A stretch of DNA of 64,000 nucleotides from Schizochytrium sp. CCTCC M209059. Lineage: Eukaryota; Sar; Bigyra; Thraustochytrida; Thraustochytriidae. The position numbers were made by a program, and so were the translations under genes. Of the stretch, positions 49,753 to 59,085 are shown piece after piece (position 1 is the stretch's first letter; each line of letters begins with the position of its first letter). Under the pieces are notes generated by a model. That model worked only from the letters and a program-made list of their open reading frames with translations, was not told the DNA's origin and ran no database searches. Location: assembly GCA_000818945.1 (NCBI GenBank), contig KN805385.1:144001-208000 (forward strand), in the 5' to 3' direction.

Positions 49753-50239
49753 CGCCGGCGAGGTCTTTCCTTGTGAAGGGCCTCGTGCATCATCGACCGC
49801 CGCAGCCGCCGCTACTGCTGTTCACCTCGTGCGTGCGTGCGTGCGTGTGCGTGCGTGCGTGCGTGTGTGCGAGCGTCCAGTTAGACGAATGGAATCACCT
49901 CAACTGCGAAGCATCATCAAACCGCCGCCTCGGCTCGCCTGGACTCCGCCACAGTTACGAGAGCGTTTTCATAACCGCTGCAATTGGAAACCGTCAGAAC
50001 AACGCAAATTTGACGGCAAGTCAGCCAGGCGTAAAAAATCCCTCGCTCGGCGAGCGAGGGTGACGGTATTGCTCGTATGACGGTATTGCTCGTATGACGG
50101 CATTGCTCAATCGATGGCATTGCTCGATCGATGGCATTACTCGATCGACGGGGAGAGACGCCGACGTCAAGCTTTGTGAACCTTGAGTGAGGTTTTGCGC
50201 TCGCGAAGACCCCAGAGGACGAGAAAGCGAACAGAGAAG
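49753..50239. other. Divergent promoter of LRR and C-CAP genes
   Basis: This 487-bp spacer contains a GCGT-type run (about 49829-49877) and, nearer the C-CAP gene, an inverted repeat followed by five tandem 17-20-bp units (50040-50148). Small minus frames across it are shadows. Confidence 0.7.
50040..50148. promoter_or_regulatory. Palindrome plus five tandem 17-bp units
   Basis: Arms of nine bases at 50040-50048 and 50052-50060 (CCCTCGCTC / GAGCGAGGG) flank a three-base centre. Immediately after, units start at 50061, 50078, 50095, 50115 and 50132. The first two are identical (TGACGGTATTGCTCGTA). The later ones drift to TGGCATTGCTCGATCGA, and the third carries a three-base insertion. The array ends 91 bp before the C-CAP ATG, a plausible place for multiple copies of a transcription-factor site. 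Function is inferred. Confidence 0.6.
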
Positions 50240-50830
50240 ATGGGTTGCGTGCAGTCGAAGGAGGCGCAAGCCCTCCAGGCCAAAGCGAAGATGGCCGCTG
50301 TGCCTGGACCTGCAAACGCAATAGCGCTTACTTCGAGCAACAGGGGCTTTGGCAGCAAGGCTGTTTTGCGAGGCAATCAGTGGACTGTCGAAAAAGTGGG
50401 CAATGGGCGTGTCGATGTAGCTGTGCAAAAGACTACGCACGTAGTGGCTGTGCGCGACTGCAAGGGCTCAGACATTTTCCTGAGTGGCAAGTGCGCCACG
50501 GTGCAGCTTGATAGCTCCACTAGGGTCTCTTTGTATGTCGAGAATGTGATTGGCAACATAGAAATTTCCAATTGCAAGTCCGTCAAGGTGTATGTGAACG
50601 GCGTTGTGCCATGCATTACCATCGACAAGTCAGATGGCGTTCTTGTGGAACTCAGTAAAGAATGCGCCAGCAATCCAAACTTCATGATTGTCGCAGCAAA
50701 CTCCTCCGAGATGAACTGTGCCTTTGAGTTCAAGGGAGCAATGCGCGAGGTCCCTATTCCGGAGCAATTCGTACATAAGCTTGTTAACAACAAGAAAGTC
50801 GAGACCAGTGTTTCTTCGCTCTACCACTGA
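50240..50830 (+). CDS. Stand-alone C-CAP (Srv2 C-domain) protein, acylation motif
   Basis: The frame is open upstream from a GTG, but the ATG at 50240 gives MGCVQSKEA, an excellent N-myristoylation signal with an adjacent cysteine for palmitoylation. The protein has 196 residues. From about residue 35 to the end it matches the beta-helical C-terminal domain of cyclase-associated protein, with repeated strand turns (VEKVGNGRVDVAV, VAVRDCKGSDIFLSGKCATVQLDSSTRVSLYVENVIG, CKSVKVYVNG) and the final EFKGAMREVPIPEQFVHKL block. C-CAP binds actin monomers and promotes nucleotide exchange. The N-terminal helical-folded domain, the proline-rich region and WH2 of full CAP are absent. Membrane anchoring is inferred from the motif. 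Short C-CAP-only proteins are known in some other protists. Confidence 0.9.
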   Translation: MGCVQSKEAQALQAKAKMAAVPGPANAIALTSSNRGFGSKAVLRGNQWTVEKVGNGRVDVAVQKTTHVVAVRDCKGSDIFLSGKCATVQLDSSTRVSLYVENVIGNIEISNCKSVKVYVNGVVPCITIDKSDGVLVELSKECASNPNFMIVAANSSEMNCAFEFKGAMREVPIPEQFVHKLVNNKKVETSVSSLYH

Positions 50831-51442
50831 TGTTATAGAAAACATGCATGGAATCAACTTACCGAGTGCGAATGCGGCAAATGACTTCCATCTATTTGTG
50901 AGGTTTCCTGTCGTTCGTATTTCGTACGCTCGAGAACCAATCCTTTCTCCCCTCAAAAAAGAAAATAACGTAAAAAAATCTGATGTTACTGTTCTTCATG
51001 GGTGGCATGGCCTCCGGCGAGGACCTCGGAGTTCCGAAAGCCAACAAGCACCTTTCGTTCTTTCAGGCATAACGTTCTAACCCTCAACGCGACTTGACTT
51101 TGATGAAGAGAAGAGGCGGGGGGGGGGGGGCCAACGAACTCTCATTAATTTATTATTTTTCTTCTTCTTTTGGTCCCCCCATCATCATCATCATCATCAT
51201 CATCATCCCCGAGAAATTAAAAAGAAAAAAAACTTATTTTTTTGACCCAACAAAGATAGATCGATTGGGGATCGATTTGGCCGGCGGGGGGAGTAGAGTT
51301 CCCTCCCTTCTCCTCGCTTTCCGTCCGTTCGCTTAGCGGAGTGCAGCGTCGTGCGGTGCCGGGGCGTAGACACGAGACGCGTCTCTCCGCTGCGCCATTC
51401 TGGCGCTGCGCGCTCTGCACAAGCAGAGAGTAGTCGCACGAG
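50831..51442. other. Spacer with poly-G and ATC tracts
   Basis: This region lies between the C-CAP gene and the next + strand gene. It has a 13-base G run at about 51118-51130 and nine ATC units at 51180-51207. Nothing gene-like is seen. Confidence 0.6.
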
Positions 51443-52882
51443 ATGAAGAAGTCAGCAGCCGCCGCCGGTGGCAACGACGAGGACGCGGACCTGCGCGCTG
51501 TCGCGGTCCGCCTGTGCAGGCACCTCGCAGCTCGAGACCTGGTAGAGACCCTCCAAAGCCAAGTCGCCGCGCAGCGCACGCGACCGCTCGAAGAAGTTCA
51601 CGAGTACAATGACCTCGATCATCGCGGAACCAAGGGGGGCGATGTCGGCTTGACGGCAGCTGCATCGGCTGCGCCGAGCACAGCTACGCATGGCGCGAGG
51701 CGAAGGCGGTCAGCAGAGGCCGTGCAGTGCGTCGACGTTCTCGGTCGCGTTGTTAATACGGACCATAGCCAATTCGACGAGATGCTTCCGCAGTTCTCCA
51801 CCGAGACGATCATGGAGGCGCTCGAAATTGCGTGCTCTCGTCTCGAAATCGTACCAGCAAGCATGCGGCGTCAACTCGTCGAGCGTTACGAATCGATTGC
51901 CGGCGGTGCCGCATCGTCAAGTTCAGAAGTGTACGCCAAGCTACTTCCTGTGCTCTGGCACATGCCAGAGGCCGAGCGTCCCGTCTTTGGTGCACTTTGT
52001 GCGATGCTGCGCTCATGCCGAGACGCGGGACGTGAGTTGGCCGCCGAGTGGGCTGGGCGGTTTTTGATTCTCGACATGTACCAATCTGAAGCTGTAGTCT
52101 CTTTTCGTAGGGTGCGCGTTGCACGAGACCTCATGCGAGTCATAATCGACCGCCACGAAATTGAGGCCGAGGAGGGTGCTCTTCTATCTAGCCCGCGCGC
52201 CTCTGGGAACCCCTTTTCATATCCAGCCGACTCCACGGAATCTTTGGGGAAGGGTTCGCGCAAAGACAGGAACAACGATTCGAGCAAGAAAAAATCGGGA
52301 GGTGGCTGGATTGCCTCTATACGAAGCAAACTAGGACGCGGTCGGGGGAGCAGTAATCCGAATTCGGCATCGGCCTCCGCAGGAGCGGCTTCCGCCTCCA
52401 CTTCAGCTTCTGCATCTGCCTCTGCAGTTTCAGGGAACACTTCTTTGCATACTCCTCCGGATATCTTTCCACAAACGCACAGACTCAGCGCTGCAGATCA
52501 CGCGGCACTCTTGACCAAGACGGCGCAGACTCCTACAGCACTTGTTGAACGATATGGCCGGGCACCTCCTCCTCCACCACCACCACCACCTCAAGCATCG
52601 CCTTCAACAGCATCAAATGTGACCACAACCCGTCGCCGACACTCTTCTCTCGACCCCAGGCCCTCTTTGGAGACTGCAACACATGCGCAAGGCGCAAACG
52701 ATCAGCAGCAGAATCTCTCTGACAATCAAGACCACCGCGAAGTTCGAATGACCAAGACGCCCGGCCGGACAGGTGTTTCGGGCGATGACTCGGAACGCAG
52801 ACGGTCGCTCTCTCACTCAGATGTCGACAAGATTCAGGATCAGGTCCGCGATCTGAGCAGCTCCGAGCTTTCCATATTGTAG
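51443..52882 (+). CDS. Possible degenerate RhoGAP-domain protein
   Basis: The 479-residue protein starts at the ATG at 51443. Residues about 105-240 are helical and recall a RhoGAP fold: ETIMEALEIAC, then KLLPVLWHMPEAERPVFGALCAMLRSC, which resembles the conserved LL..LP..NR.....L..L helix of RhoGAPs. I cannot find the usual arginine-finger GxxRxSG motif, so GTPase activation is doubtful. The C-terminal half is low-complexity: a Lys/Gly/Ser linker, an alternating Ser-Ala stretch, ten consecutive prolines (about 377-386), and serine-rich motifs such as RRRHSS and RRRSLSHSD that suit phosphorylation. The gene is tandem with C-CAP and Dus genes, but a functional link is not shown. Confidence 0.75.
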   Translation: MKKSAAAAGGNDEDADLRAVAVRLCRHLAARDLVETLQSQVAAQRTRPLEEVHEYNDLDHRGTKGGDVGLTAAASAAPSTATHGARRRRSAEAVQCVDVLGRVVNTDHSQFDEMLPQFSTETIMEALEIACSRLEIVPASMRRQLVERYESIAGGAASSSSEVYAKLLPVLWHMPEAERPVFGALCAMLRSCRDAGRELAAEWAGRFLILDMYQSEAVVSFRRVRVARDLMRVIIDRHEIEAEEGALLSSPRASGNPFSYPADSTESLGKGSRKDRNNDSSKKKSGGGWIASIRSKLGRGRGSSNPNSASASAGAASASTSASASASAVSGNTSLHTPPDIFPQTHRLSAADHAALLTKTAQTPTALVERYGRAPPPPPPPPPQASPSTASNVTTTRRRHSSLDPRPSLETATHAQGANDQQQNLSDNQDHREVRMTKTPGRTGVSGDDSERRRSLSHSDVDKIQDQVRDLSSSELSIL

Positions 52883-53340
52883 TACTATGACGTCGCGAGA
52901 ATGCGCGTGGCGAAGGCGCGTTTGGAGCGAGTAAATAAATTTAGAAGATGACAGAAATCCTCTACTCTCGCAAAGATGAGCAGCCAAGCACCTGCTTCAT
53001 CACTTTCTCGTCCACCATTTGTGGTAAGTCGTTTATTGAAGTCGCTGCAGAAGCAAAGACGGACTTTTCCTCTTGCCGCGGCCGTCAGTCTATCTTATCT
53101 ACACGATCCACGGTCTTGGAACACCAATAAAAATGGGTTGCGCACGGCACCGCACCACCACCAACATCAGCAAGCAAGCAAGCCACAACAGACCTCATTG
53201 ACAAGGGAAGAAGCCACAAAGCTCGTTCGTTGCGCGCGACAGAGGTAGCGTGGGAACGGGCACGAGCACGAGCACGGGCTCGCGACAACTTCGTCGCTTT
53301 CTCTTGTCCGATTGTCAAAAATAAAAGAGTAATAATAATA
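52883..53340. other. Spacer upstream of Dus gene
   Basis: This 458-bp stretch has no clear gene. Small frames at 52948-53130 and 52976-53248 have no features. A GCACGAGCACGAGC run near 53263-53280 and an AATAATAATAATA run directly before the ATG are the only notable sequences. Confidence 0.5.
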
Positions 53341-54879
53341 ATGGCGCCCGTGGCGAAGCTTCTGGGCTTGCCCACCAAGCAGCTCATTCTCGCGCCCATG
53401 GTGGACGCCAGCGAGCTCGCTTTCCGGGCGTTGTGCCGGCGGTACGGGACGAAACTGTGTTGGTCGCCGATGCTCCATGCGCGTATCTTTTGCGAAAATG
53501 AGCTGTACCGAGCCGAAAAGTTTACCACCGACGAGGGCGATCGTCCCTTGGTAGTCCAGTTCTGCGGCCACGACAAGGACATTCTGCTGCAGGCTGCCAA
53601 GTTGGTCGAAGGGCAATGCGACTGCATCGACCTCAATCTTGGGTGCCCGCAAGACATTGCACGCCGCGGCCGATACGGCGCCTTTCTCATGGAAGAGGTC
53701 GAACTTCTCGAGGAGATCGTCTCGCACCTTTCCGCAAACTTAACCGTGCCAGTCTCGTGCAAAATTCGTATTTTCCCTGAAGAAGCGCGCACACTAGATC
53801 TCGCCCGCCGTCTTGAGGCCAGCGGCTGCTCGCTTCTCACCGTGCACGGCCGAACAAAGGAACAAAACAAGGAGGGCCGGGGAGACTCGGACTGGGCGGT
53901 CATTCGCAAAGTCAAAGAAACGCTGCGCATCCCTGTCTTGGCGAATGGAAGTATCGGGCGACGCAAGGATATCCAAGCTTGTCTCGAGGCGACGGGAGCC
54001 GATGGCGTCATGTCTGCCGAGGGTCTTCTCGAGAACCCCGCGCTCGGTCTTGCTCCGGAAGAGTGCATGCCCGAGCCCGTACAGCTGGCCAAAGAGTACC
54101 TTGAACTCGCCGAAAAGTATGGCGAAGGAACAAAGATCGTGCGCGGCCATCTGTTCAAGATTCTTCACGGTACATTCGAAGTGCACAAGGGTCTGCGCGA
54201 GGCCTTCGCCAGCCAAGGCGCCACGGAAGGCTGGCTCGAGTTTTACAAGAAATTGGTCCATCAAATTGAGACTCTTCACTCCGGTGCGGACGCCTGCAAG
54301 GAAATTCGCTGCCGAACGCAACAGGACGGTTACGGTCCGGCCTACGACCGCCATACGCGTCGCAACGCAGACTTGTTTCACAGGGACTCACGCACCGGAG
54401 AAGTCGTCGCACGCGGCGTATCAAATGGGATTCGTAGGGAAGTTGCACTTGAACGCATGTTGCGGCGACTTCGTCGTCGTCAGGGCAAGCTTACGAGCGA
54501 AATTGGCTGGATGCGACGCAAGTGCAAGCACGGCGGTTTGTCGCAGGAAGTTCTGGACACCCGCGAAAAAGAGATCAACGAGCTTTGCGCCTCGCTTGCT
54601 TCGACGATCAAAGCGCTAGAAAAACTCGACCCGGATGCGGAGGATATCGAAGCTCGCATCGCCGAGGTTACCGACGCCTACGAAAAACGTGCATTCCAGG
54701 ACCTCGAGACACGAGGTCTCTTGCCCAAAAAGAAGTCCGGAGCTGCCACCCCCAAGCACGAGAGAGTCACCACTGCACCTTGTGTAAAGAGGACCTCGTC
54801 CGGGTCTACACAGGCGGAGCAGGGCTTGACTAATGACGTTGATACAGCAAAGCGCCCACGGACTGAAGACCAAGCATGA
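53341..54879 (+). CDS. DUS1: tRNA-dihydrouridine synthase, Dus1-like
   Basis: The upstream in-frame extension (from 53230) begins on a non-ATG codon, so the ATG at 53341 gives 512 residues. The FMN TIM-barrel has LAPMVDASELAFR at about 17-29, VVQFCGHD near 71-78, and the catalytic segment DLNLGCPQDIARRGRYGAFL with Cys102. The proton-donor cysteine position is a hallmark of Dus enzymes. The TVHGRTKEQ motif follows, then VLANGSIGRRKDI and GVMSAEGLLENPAL for FMN phosphate binding. The enzyme reduces uridine in the tRNA D-loop; the eukaryotic Dus1 class acts at U16/U17. The C-terminal extension, about 200 residues, is basic and helical with a Lys/Arg-rich stretch and may assist tRNA binding. Confidence 0.95.
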   Translation: MAPVAKLLGLPTKQLILAPMVDASELAFRALCRRYGTKLCWSPMLHARIFCENELYRAEKFTTDEGDRPLVVQFCGHDKDILLQAAKLVEGQCDCIDLNLGCPQDIARRGRYGAFLMEEVELLEEIVSHLSANLTVPVSCKIRIFPEEARTLDLARRLEASGCSLLTVHGRTKEQNKEGRGDSDWAVIRKVKETLRIPVLANGSIGRRKDIQACLEATGADGVMSAEGLLENPALGLAPEECMPEPVQLAKEYLELAEKYGEGTKIVRGHLFKILHGTFEVHKGLREAFASQGATEGWLEFYKKLVHQIETLHSGADACKEIRCRTQQDGYGPAYDRHTRRNADLFHRDSRTGEVVARGVSNGIRREVALERMLRRLRRRQGKLTSEIGWMRRKCKHGGLSQEVLDTREKEINELCASLASTIKALEKLDPDAEDIEARIAEVTDAYEKRAFQDLETRGLLPKKKSGAATPKHERVTTAPCVKRTSSGSTQAEQGLTNDVDTAKRPRTEDQA

Positions 54880-55091
54880 TGGAAATGCACGTCCGAATGT
54901 AAACTAGAATCTTGGAAAAAGCAATTGAGTTGAATGATGATAAGAGAACTTCTTACTGCCCGGCTTCCGCCCGCCCTGGCATCGAAGTCGCTACATTGCA
55001 CATTTGTCGTCGTTTATAACGGGTTTAAAGTGCAAAACTCCCTGTAAAGCAACATAGTGATGCCGTGAAGACGGACCCCCGATACTCACTG

Positions 55092-56777
55092 TCAGTGGTC
55101 AACCTGTCGCGCCTCGGACTGTCGCTCGAGCAATTTCGCGCGTAATGTTTGAAAGCGCTGCGCACACTCTTTGGCGGTACGCCCTGGCACACCTGCAGCA
55201 ATGCTTTGCCATTTCTCCTTGTTATCCGGCACCTTGGCAAAACGCGTGAGCCCTGACTCCAAATTTGCTTGCTCTGCCTGAGTCCAAGCATCCACTGCAT
55301 TGTTTTCTACGCTTTGAGCGCTTCCTGCAGTGTCATGGCCAACGTCTGAGACATTTGATTGGTCGCCTCTTGCGAGATTCGCGGCGGTTTTCATGTGGGC
55401 CCTCTTGATTGTCGCTGCCTGAGTGGCGCACTCGTGCTCTGAGCGCGGCGTTTTTGTCCGGCTCGTGGTATTCACCATGTTGCTCACGGTGACCCACCGA
55501 TTTCTTGTGCCGCCGGGGTACTTTGCGATGGCCTTGGCTAAAATGGCAAGCTCGTCCTCTGTCCACGGGATGGAGCTGCCACCGCTACCGACATTTGCGC
55601 CTGATGGAGATGAAGATAAAGTCGATGACGATAACCCTTCCAATTCGCGTTCTCGAGCTTGATATGCCTTGCGCGCCTGCTTTCGCACAGTGATAATAAG
55701 GTTGTCCAGTTCGCCATCCGAGAGATTTCCGTCCTGACGGGCTTGAAGTCTCTCTTGAAAGCTCTCAAGCGTCTTCACAGCGCACTGCGGACTCATGCTA
55801 AGATACCTTAGGTCATCTTTGGAGAAGTCTTCGAGCTGCGCGGATGCGGCGAGGTCCACCAAAGTTTTGGAGAAAAGTTTACGCTGTTTGCGTTCTGCGA
55901 CAACTGCGGCCTCGGCCATTTCTTGTTCGTGTTGCGCTTGTCGCTCTTGTTCTCGTTTTCGCTCGTTCCTGGCCTCGCGCGCGCGACGTGCTTCTTCTGC
56001 GCGTTGCTGTGCTTCTTTGCGTTTCTCGCTCGCCTGTCGAGCTCGTCGTGCAGCCTCCTCGGCCTCTTGCTCGCGAATGCGAAGTTCTTCTCGTTTGGCA
56101 GCGCGCCGCTCGCGCCATCGTTGCGGAAGGCGAGAGATTTCCCGTGGCAGTGAAAAGACAAAAAGGTCCATGAATCGAGGCTTGGGGAAAACACCCTGCT
56201 CATCGAGCAACTGAAGAGCCTGACGTCGCAATTGCGCTTCGCTTGGACCCGTTAGTGTTGGTTTACGCTTCCGCTTGGAGGTCGCTGTATCTTGGTTTGT
56301 GGCAGTCATGAGTTGCTGCACCTGCGCGTCGACGAGAGGGAGACGTGCAGCAGTACGTTGATATCGCTCCCATAGCCAAACATAATGTAAGCCAGACAGT
56401 AAAAGTACAAGTCCCGTGACCACCGCTCGGAGGTCAGTTTGCGCACGATAGTATCGAAAGGAGTTGTACAAGTGCTCTTCGGGGTGCGCCAGAAAGTAGT
56501 CGTAGTCCGCTCGCCTTGACTCGTCGCCGAGCACTTCATTCGCCGCAGCAATCCGAACAAAGAGTGCCTCGTCGCCGCCTTCACGGTCGGGATGGTGCAC
56601 TAGGCTGAGCTTGCGGTAAGCTCGCTTGATATCTTGCTGAGAGGCCGACGCGTCGAGCCCAAGAACGGCATAACAGCTGTTGTCACCGCAATATAAATCT
56701 TTTTGCGCAGCCACCACGTTGAAGAGCACGAGGACCAGGAGTGCACGGACGGCCTGCCATGGCATCCTCTTCCTCAT
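55092..56777 (-). CDS. ER J-domain protein with two SANT domains
   Basis: The 561-residue protein has a signal peptide (about 1-24, ALLVLVLFNVVAAQ), then a J-domain (about 30-98) with the HPD tripeptide at 62-64. A transmembrane helix lies at about 117-134. The next 100 residues (KPRFMDLFVFSLPREISRLPQRWRER) resemble DNAJC25, and a long Arg/Glu-rich coiled coil follows. Near the C-terminus are two Myb/SANT repeats: one starting PWTEDELAILAKAI, the other AWTQAEQANLESGL with WQSIAAGVPGRTAKEC. The signal/J/TM/SANT order matches DNAJC1 (ERdj1), which recruits BiP in the ER lumen while its SANT part faces the cytosol and can bind ribosomes. Orthology is likely but not proven. The start is the first ATG. 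Confidence 0.88.
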   Translation of the reverse strand: MRKRMPWQAVRALLVLVLFNVVAAQKDLYCGDNSCYAVLGLDASASQQDIKRAYRKLSLVHHPDREGGDEALFVRIAAANEVLGDESRRADYDYFLAHPEEHLYNSFRYYRAQTDLRAVVTGLVLLLSGLHYVWLWERYQRTAARLPLVDAQVQQLMTATNQDTATSKRKRKPTLTGPSEAQLRRQALQLLDEQGVFPKPRFMDLFVFSLPREISRLPQRWRERRAAKREELRIREQEAEEAARRARQASEKRKEAQQRAEEARRAREARNERKREQERQAQHEQEMAEAAVVAERKQRKLFSKTLVDLAASAQLEDFSKDDLRYLSMSPQCAVKTLESFQERLQARQDGNLSDGELDNLIITVRKQARKAYQARERELEGLSSSTLSSSPSGANVGSGGSSIPWTEDELAILAKAIAKYPGGTRNRWVTVSNMVNTTSRTKTPRSEHECATQAATIKRAHMKTAANLARGDQSNVSDVGHDTAGSAQSVENNAVDAWTQAEQANLESGLTRFAKVPDNKEKWQSIAAGVPGRTAKECAQRFQTLRAKLLERQSEARQVDH

Positions 56778-57382
56778 CGCCAGTTAAGGCGCGCCGCCGC
56801 AGGCGCTGCACGTGTTATTTGCTGGCCCTGCGTGTCACAGTTCCGAGGGGCTCAACTGGCCAATCGTGATTTTTTTTTGTTAAAAATATGTTTACAATAT
56901 TGTATACAATATATCCGTTGCGGCCTCCCCATCCTCATCGAGGCAAAGACAAAATTCTTCCTTTGAGCCCTCCGCATGATTCCAAAACTGAGCGAATCAA
57001 CCATGCATCAAGTTATCGGAATCATTGGAGGACGAGGGCAGGTCCTTTGTTGATCATTTAAAAATCTAGAGAGCTTGCTGAGATTCACCTTCCTGGTACT
57101 GCTTGTCCCGGGATTCACGGACACGGAGAACACGAATCGTCCGTTTCCGCACGACACAGCGGATAGAATGTCCGAAGAGTTGTGAAGGTAGCTTCCAAAA
57201 TGCGATCAGAAGCGAGCACAACCCTCTCTCCCCCGCAAATATAGCTAGCGAGCCAAAGGCTACTTACGAAACAGGTTTTCTGTCTGTGCCACGTTGCAAG
57301 TGGCAAAGTCAGTCAACGGACAGGCTAGCGGTGGAAGACGCCTGCGGCATTAGCAAGAGGTGCGATACCTTGCGTGAGCGGT
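56778..57382. other. Divergent spacer, AT-rich middle
   Basis: This 605-bp region lies between the J-protein and ankyrin genes. A T-rich stretch and tattgtatacaatata (an inverted repeat centred near 56905) lie about 130 bp from the J-protein start. No gene is seen. Confidence 0.5.
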
Positions 57383-58759
57383 ATGGTCATGATTTTTAAT
57401 CTAGTGTCGCGCATGGAACCAACTAAAATGGAAAACAAATTGGAAGAGCGAAAAAGAGGATGTACAAAGAGAGCATTCACGATTCGCGCGTTACCGAAGA
57501 TGTCGTCCGGGGCAACTGCGCACGGCGCACTGCCTGGCCTTGTCACGGACGCAGAAGAGAGCCTAGAGGTGAGGCTACGAGGCGCAAAGCATGCACTTCG
57601 AGGTCGCGAGTTTAACTTTCGCGACTGCGACGAGGCGCGCGATGCCGAAAAGTATAGTAATGAAGAGAACGCTCGCGTTGTCTCCTCGCGAAAGATCCCG
57701 ACGAACAACCAGGAGGATGAAGAGACGACTATGACGCAGCAAGCGACGACGAGCACGAGCAGGACAACCATAGCAAAAATGGCGAATGCGTGTTCTCCGC
57801 CATCCGCATTTTCGCAGACAAGACCGCAATCAATGACACGGACACCAGAGCCTTTGTCGCGAAAAGCAGTTTCTGCACAGAAGACGCGTATGCCCAGCGA
57901 AACAAGTCGTCTGCTCCTTCGGACAGCTATTGATGAAGATGCTGTTGACGCTGTGCAAGCGCTGCTTCATGACGCTCGCGTCGATCCAGGCGATGAGCTG
58001 AGCGAAGGGCTCATACGCGTTGCACGCAAGGGCAATCGATTCACCGATATGGCAGCCGTTTTGCTTGGGGACAAACGCTGCGATGTGACGTTCGCGGACA
58101 ATAAAGCGCTCTTGGTGGCTGTGAGAGAGGGAGCCGAGTTCGTCGTACGCTTATTGCTTTGTTCGCAGGCACTTGATGCCGGAGCTCAGGAGAATAAAGC
58201 CTTGTGCATCGCATGTGAGCACGGTGAAGCAGAAATCGTCAAGGCTCTCTTGAATTTTGGCCGCGGCGTTTCGGCCGAAGCGCAAGACAACATGCCACTT
58301 ATTCTCGCAGCGTCCTCAGGAAAGGCAAGCATCGTGGGTTACTTGCTGCGCCGAGGCGCTGAGTGGGAGGATCGCATTGAACCTGCGGCGCAGAACGGCA
58401 GAGCTCTTCGTGAAGCTGCTGCGCGTGGTCACACCGACGTCGTTCGGATCCTTTTGCGAGAGGTTCGCAGATTTGCGAGCGCGCATCGTCAAGCTGCGCT
58501 TCTTGCGTCGTCTTCGGGAGGCCATCTTGAGACGGTTCGTCTGTTGCTTCGCATCGCCCGCGTGGAGGTTGCGAGCGACGACTACGAGGTCATTTGCCGA
58601 GCTTTGCGTGGAGGGCACCACAAGACGGCACGGGCATTGGCGCGCCACGCGCGCGTGCGACTATCTCGCTTCGAGCAAGACGCTCGGAGCGCCCCTGCTG
58701 GCGCGATCGCCTCATCTCAGGGGTCTGACGTGCCCGCTCCAACGTGCTCGATTTCCTAA
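57383..58759 (+). CDS. Ankyrin-repeat protein
   Basis: The frame opens on GTG at 57374; the first ATG at 57383 gives 458 residues, though the ATG at 57413 (gcgcATGGAA) has a better context. Residues 1-175 are unrecognised, charged and disordered-looking. From about 176 on are roughly seven to eight degenerate ankyrin repeats. Well-formed examples are NKALLVAVREGAEFVVRLLL, NKALCIACEHGEAEIVKALL, NMPLILAASSGKASIVGYLL and GRALREAAARGHTDVVRILL. There is no catalytic domain or membrane segment. Ankyrin repeats mediate protein binding; the partner is unknown. Confidence 0.85.
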   Translation: MVMIFNLVSRMEPTKMENKLEERKRGCTKRAFTIRALPKMSSGATAHGALPGLVTDAEESLEVRLRGAKHALRGREFNFRDCDEARDAEKYSNEENARVVSSRKIPTNNQEDEETTMTQQATTSTSRTTIAKMANACSPPSAFSQTRPQSMTRTPEPLSRKAVSAQKTRMPSETSRLLLRTAIDEDAVDAVQALLHDARVDPGDELSEGLIRVARKGNRFTDMAAVLLGDKRCDVTFADNKALLVAVREGAEFVVRLLLCSQALDAGAQENKALCIACEHGEAEIVKALLNFGRGVSAEAQDNMPLILAASSGKASIVGYLLRRGAEWEDRIEPAAQNGRALREAAARGHTDVVRILLREVRRFASAHRQAALLASSSGGHLETVRLLLRIARVEVASDDYEVICRALRGGHHKTARALARHARVRLSRFEQDARSAPAGAIASSQGSDVPAPTCSIS

Positions 58760-59048
58760 CAGTGAGTGACGCTTCGAACAAGTCCTATCCTCTGTCTGCA
58801 CGGGCTGCGCTGTTGTACACGAACTACTACATTGATAACCGAGAAGAAGAAGGGATCTCTTGCCTTTCAGAAACGCTTGTCCACAGCCACTACTAGCCCG
58901 CCAGCTCTTGTGCTGGCGACGTCCTATCCTGTGCATAGTGTGGCTCTCATCGCGCAATCTCCCACCTCACTTTGCACTACGCCGCTGCTTGCTCTTGCTC
59001 TTGCTTGCTTGCTTGCTTGCTTGCTTGTCATGTCGTCTATCCCTCTCC

Positions 59049-59085
<37 letters not shown>

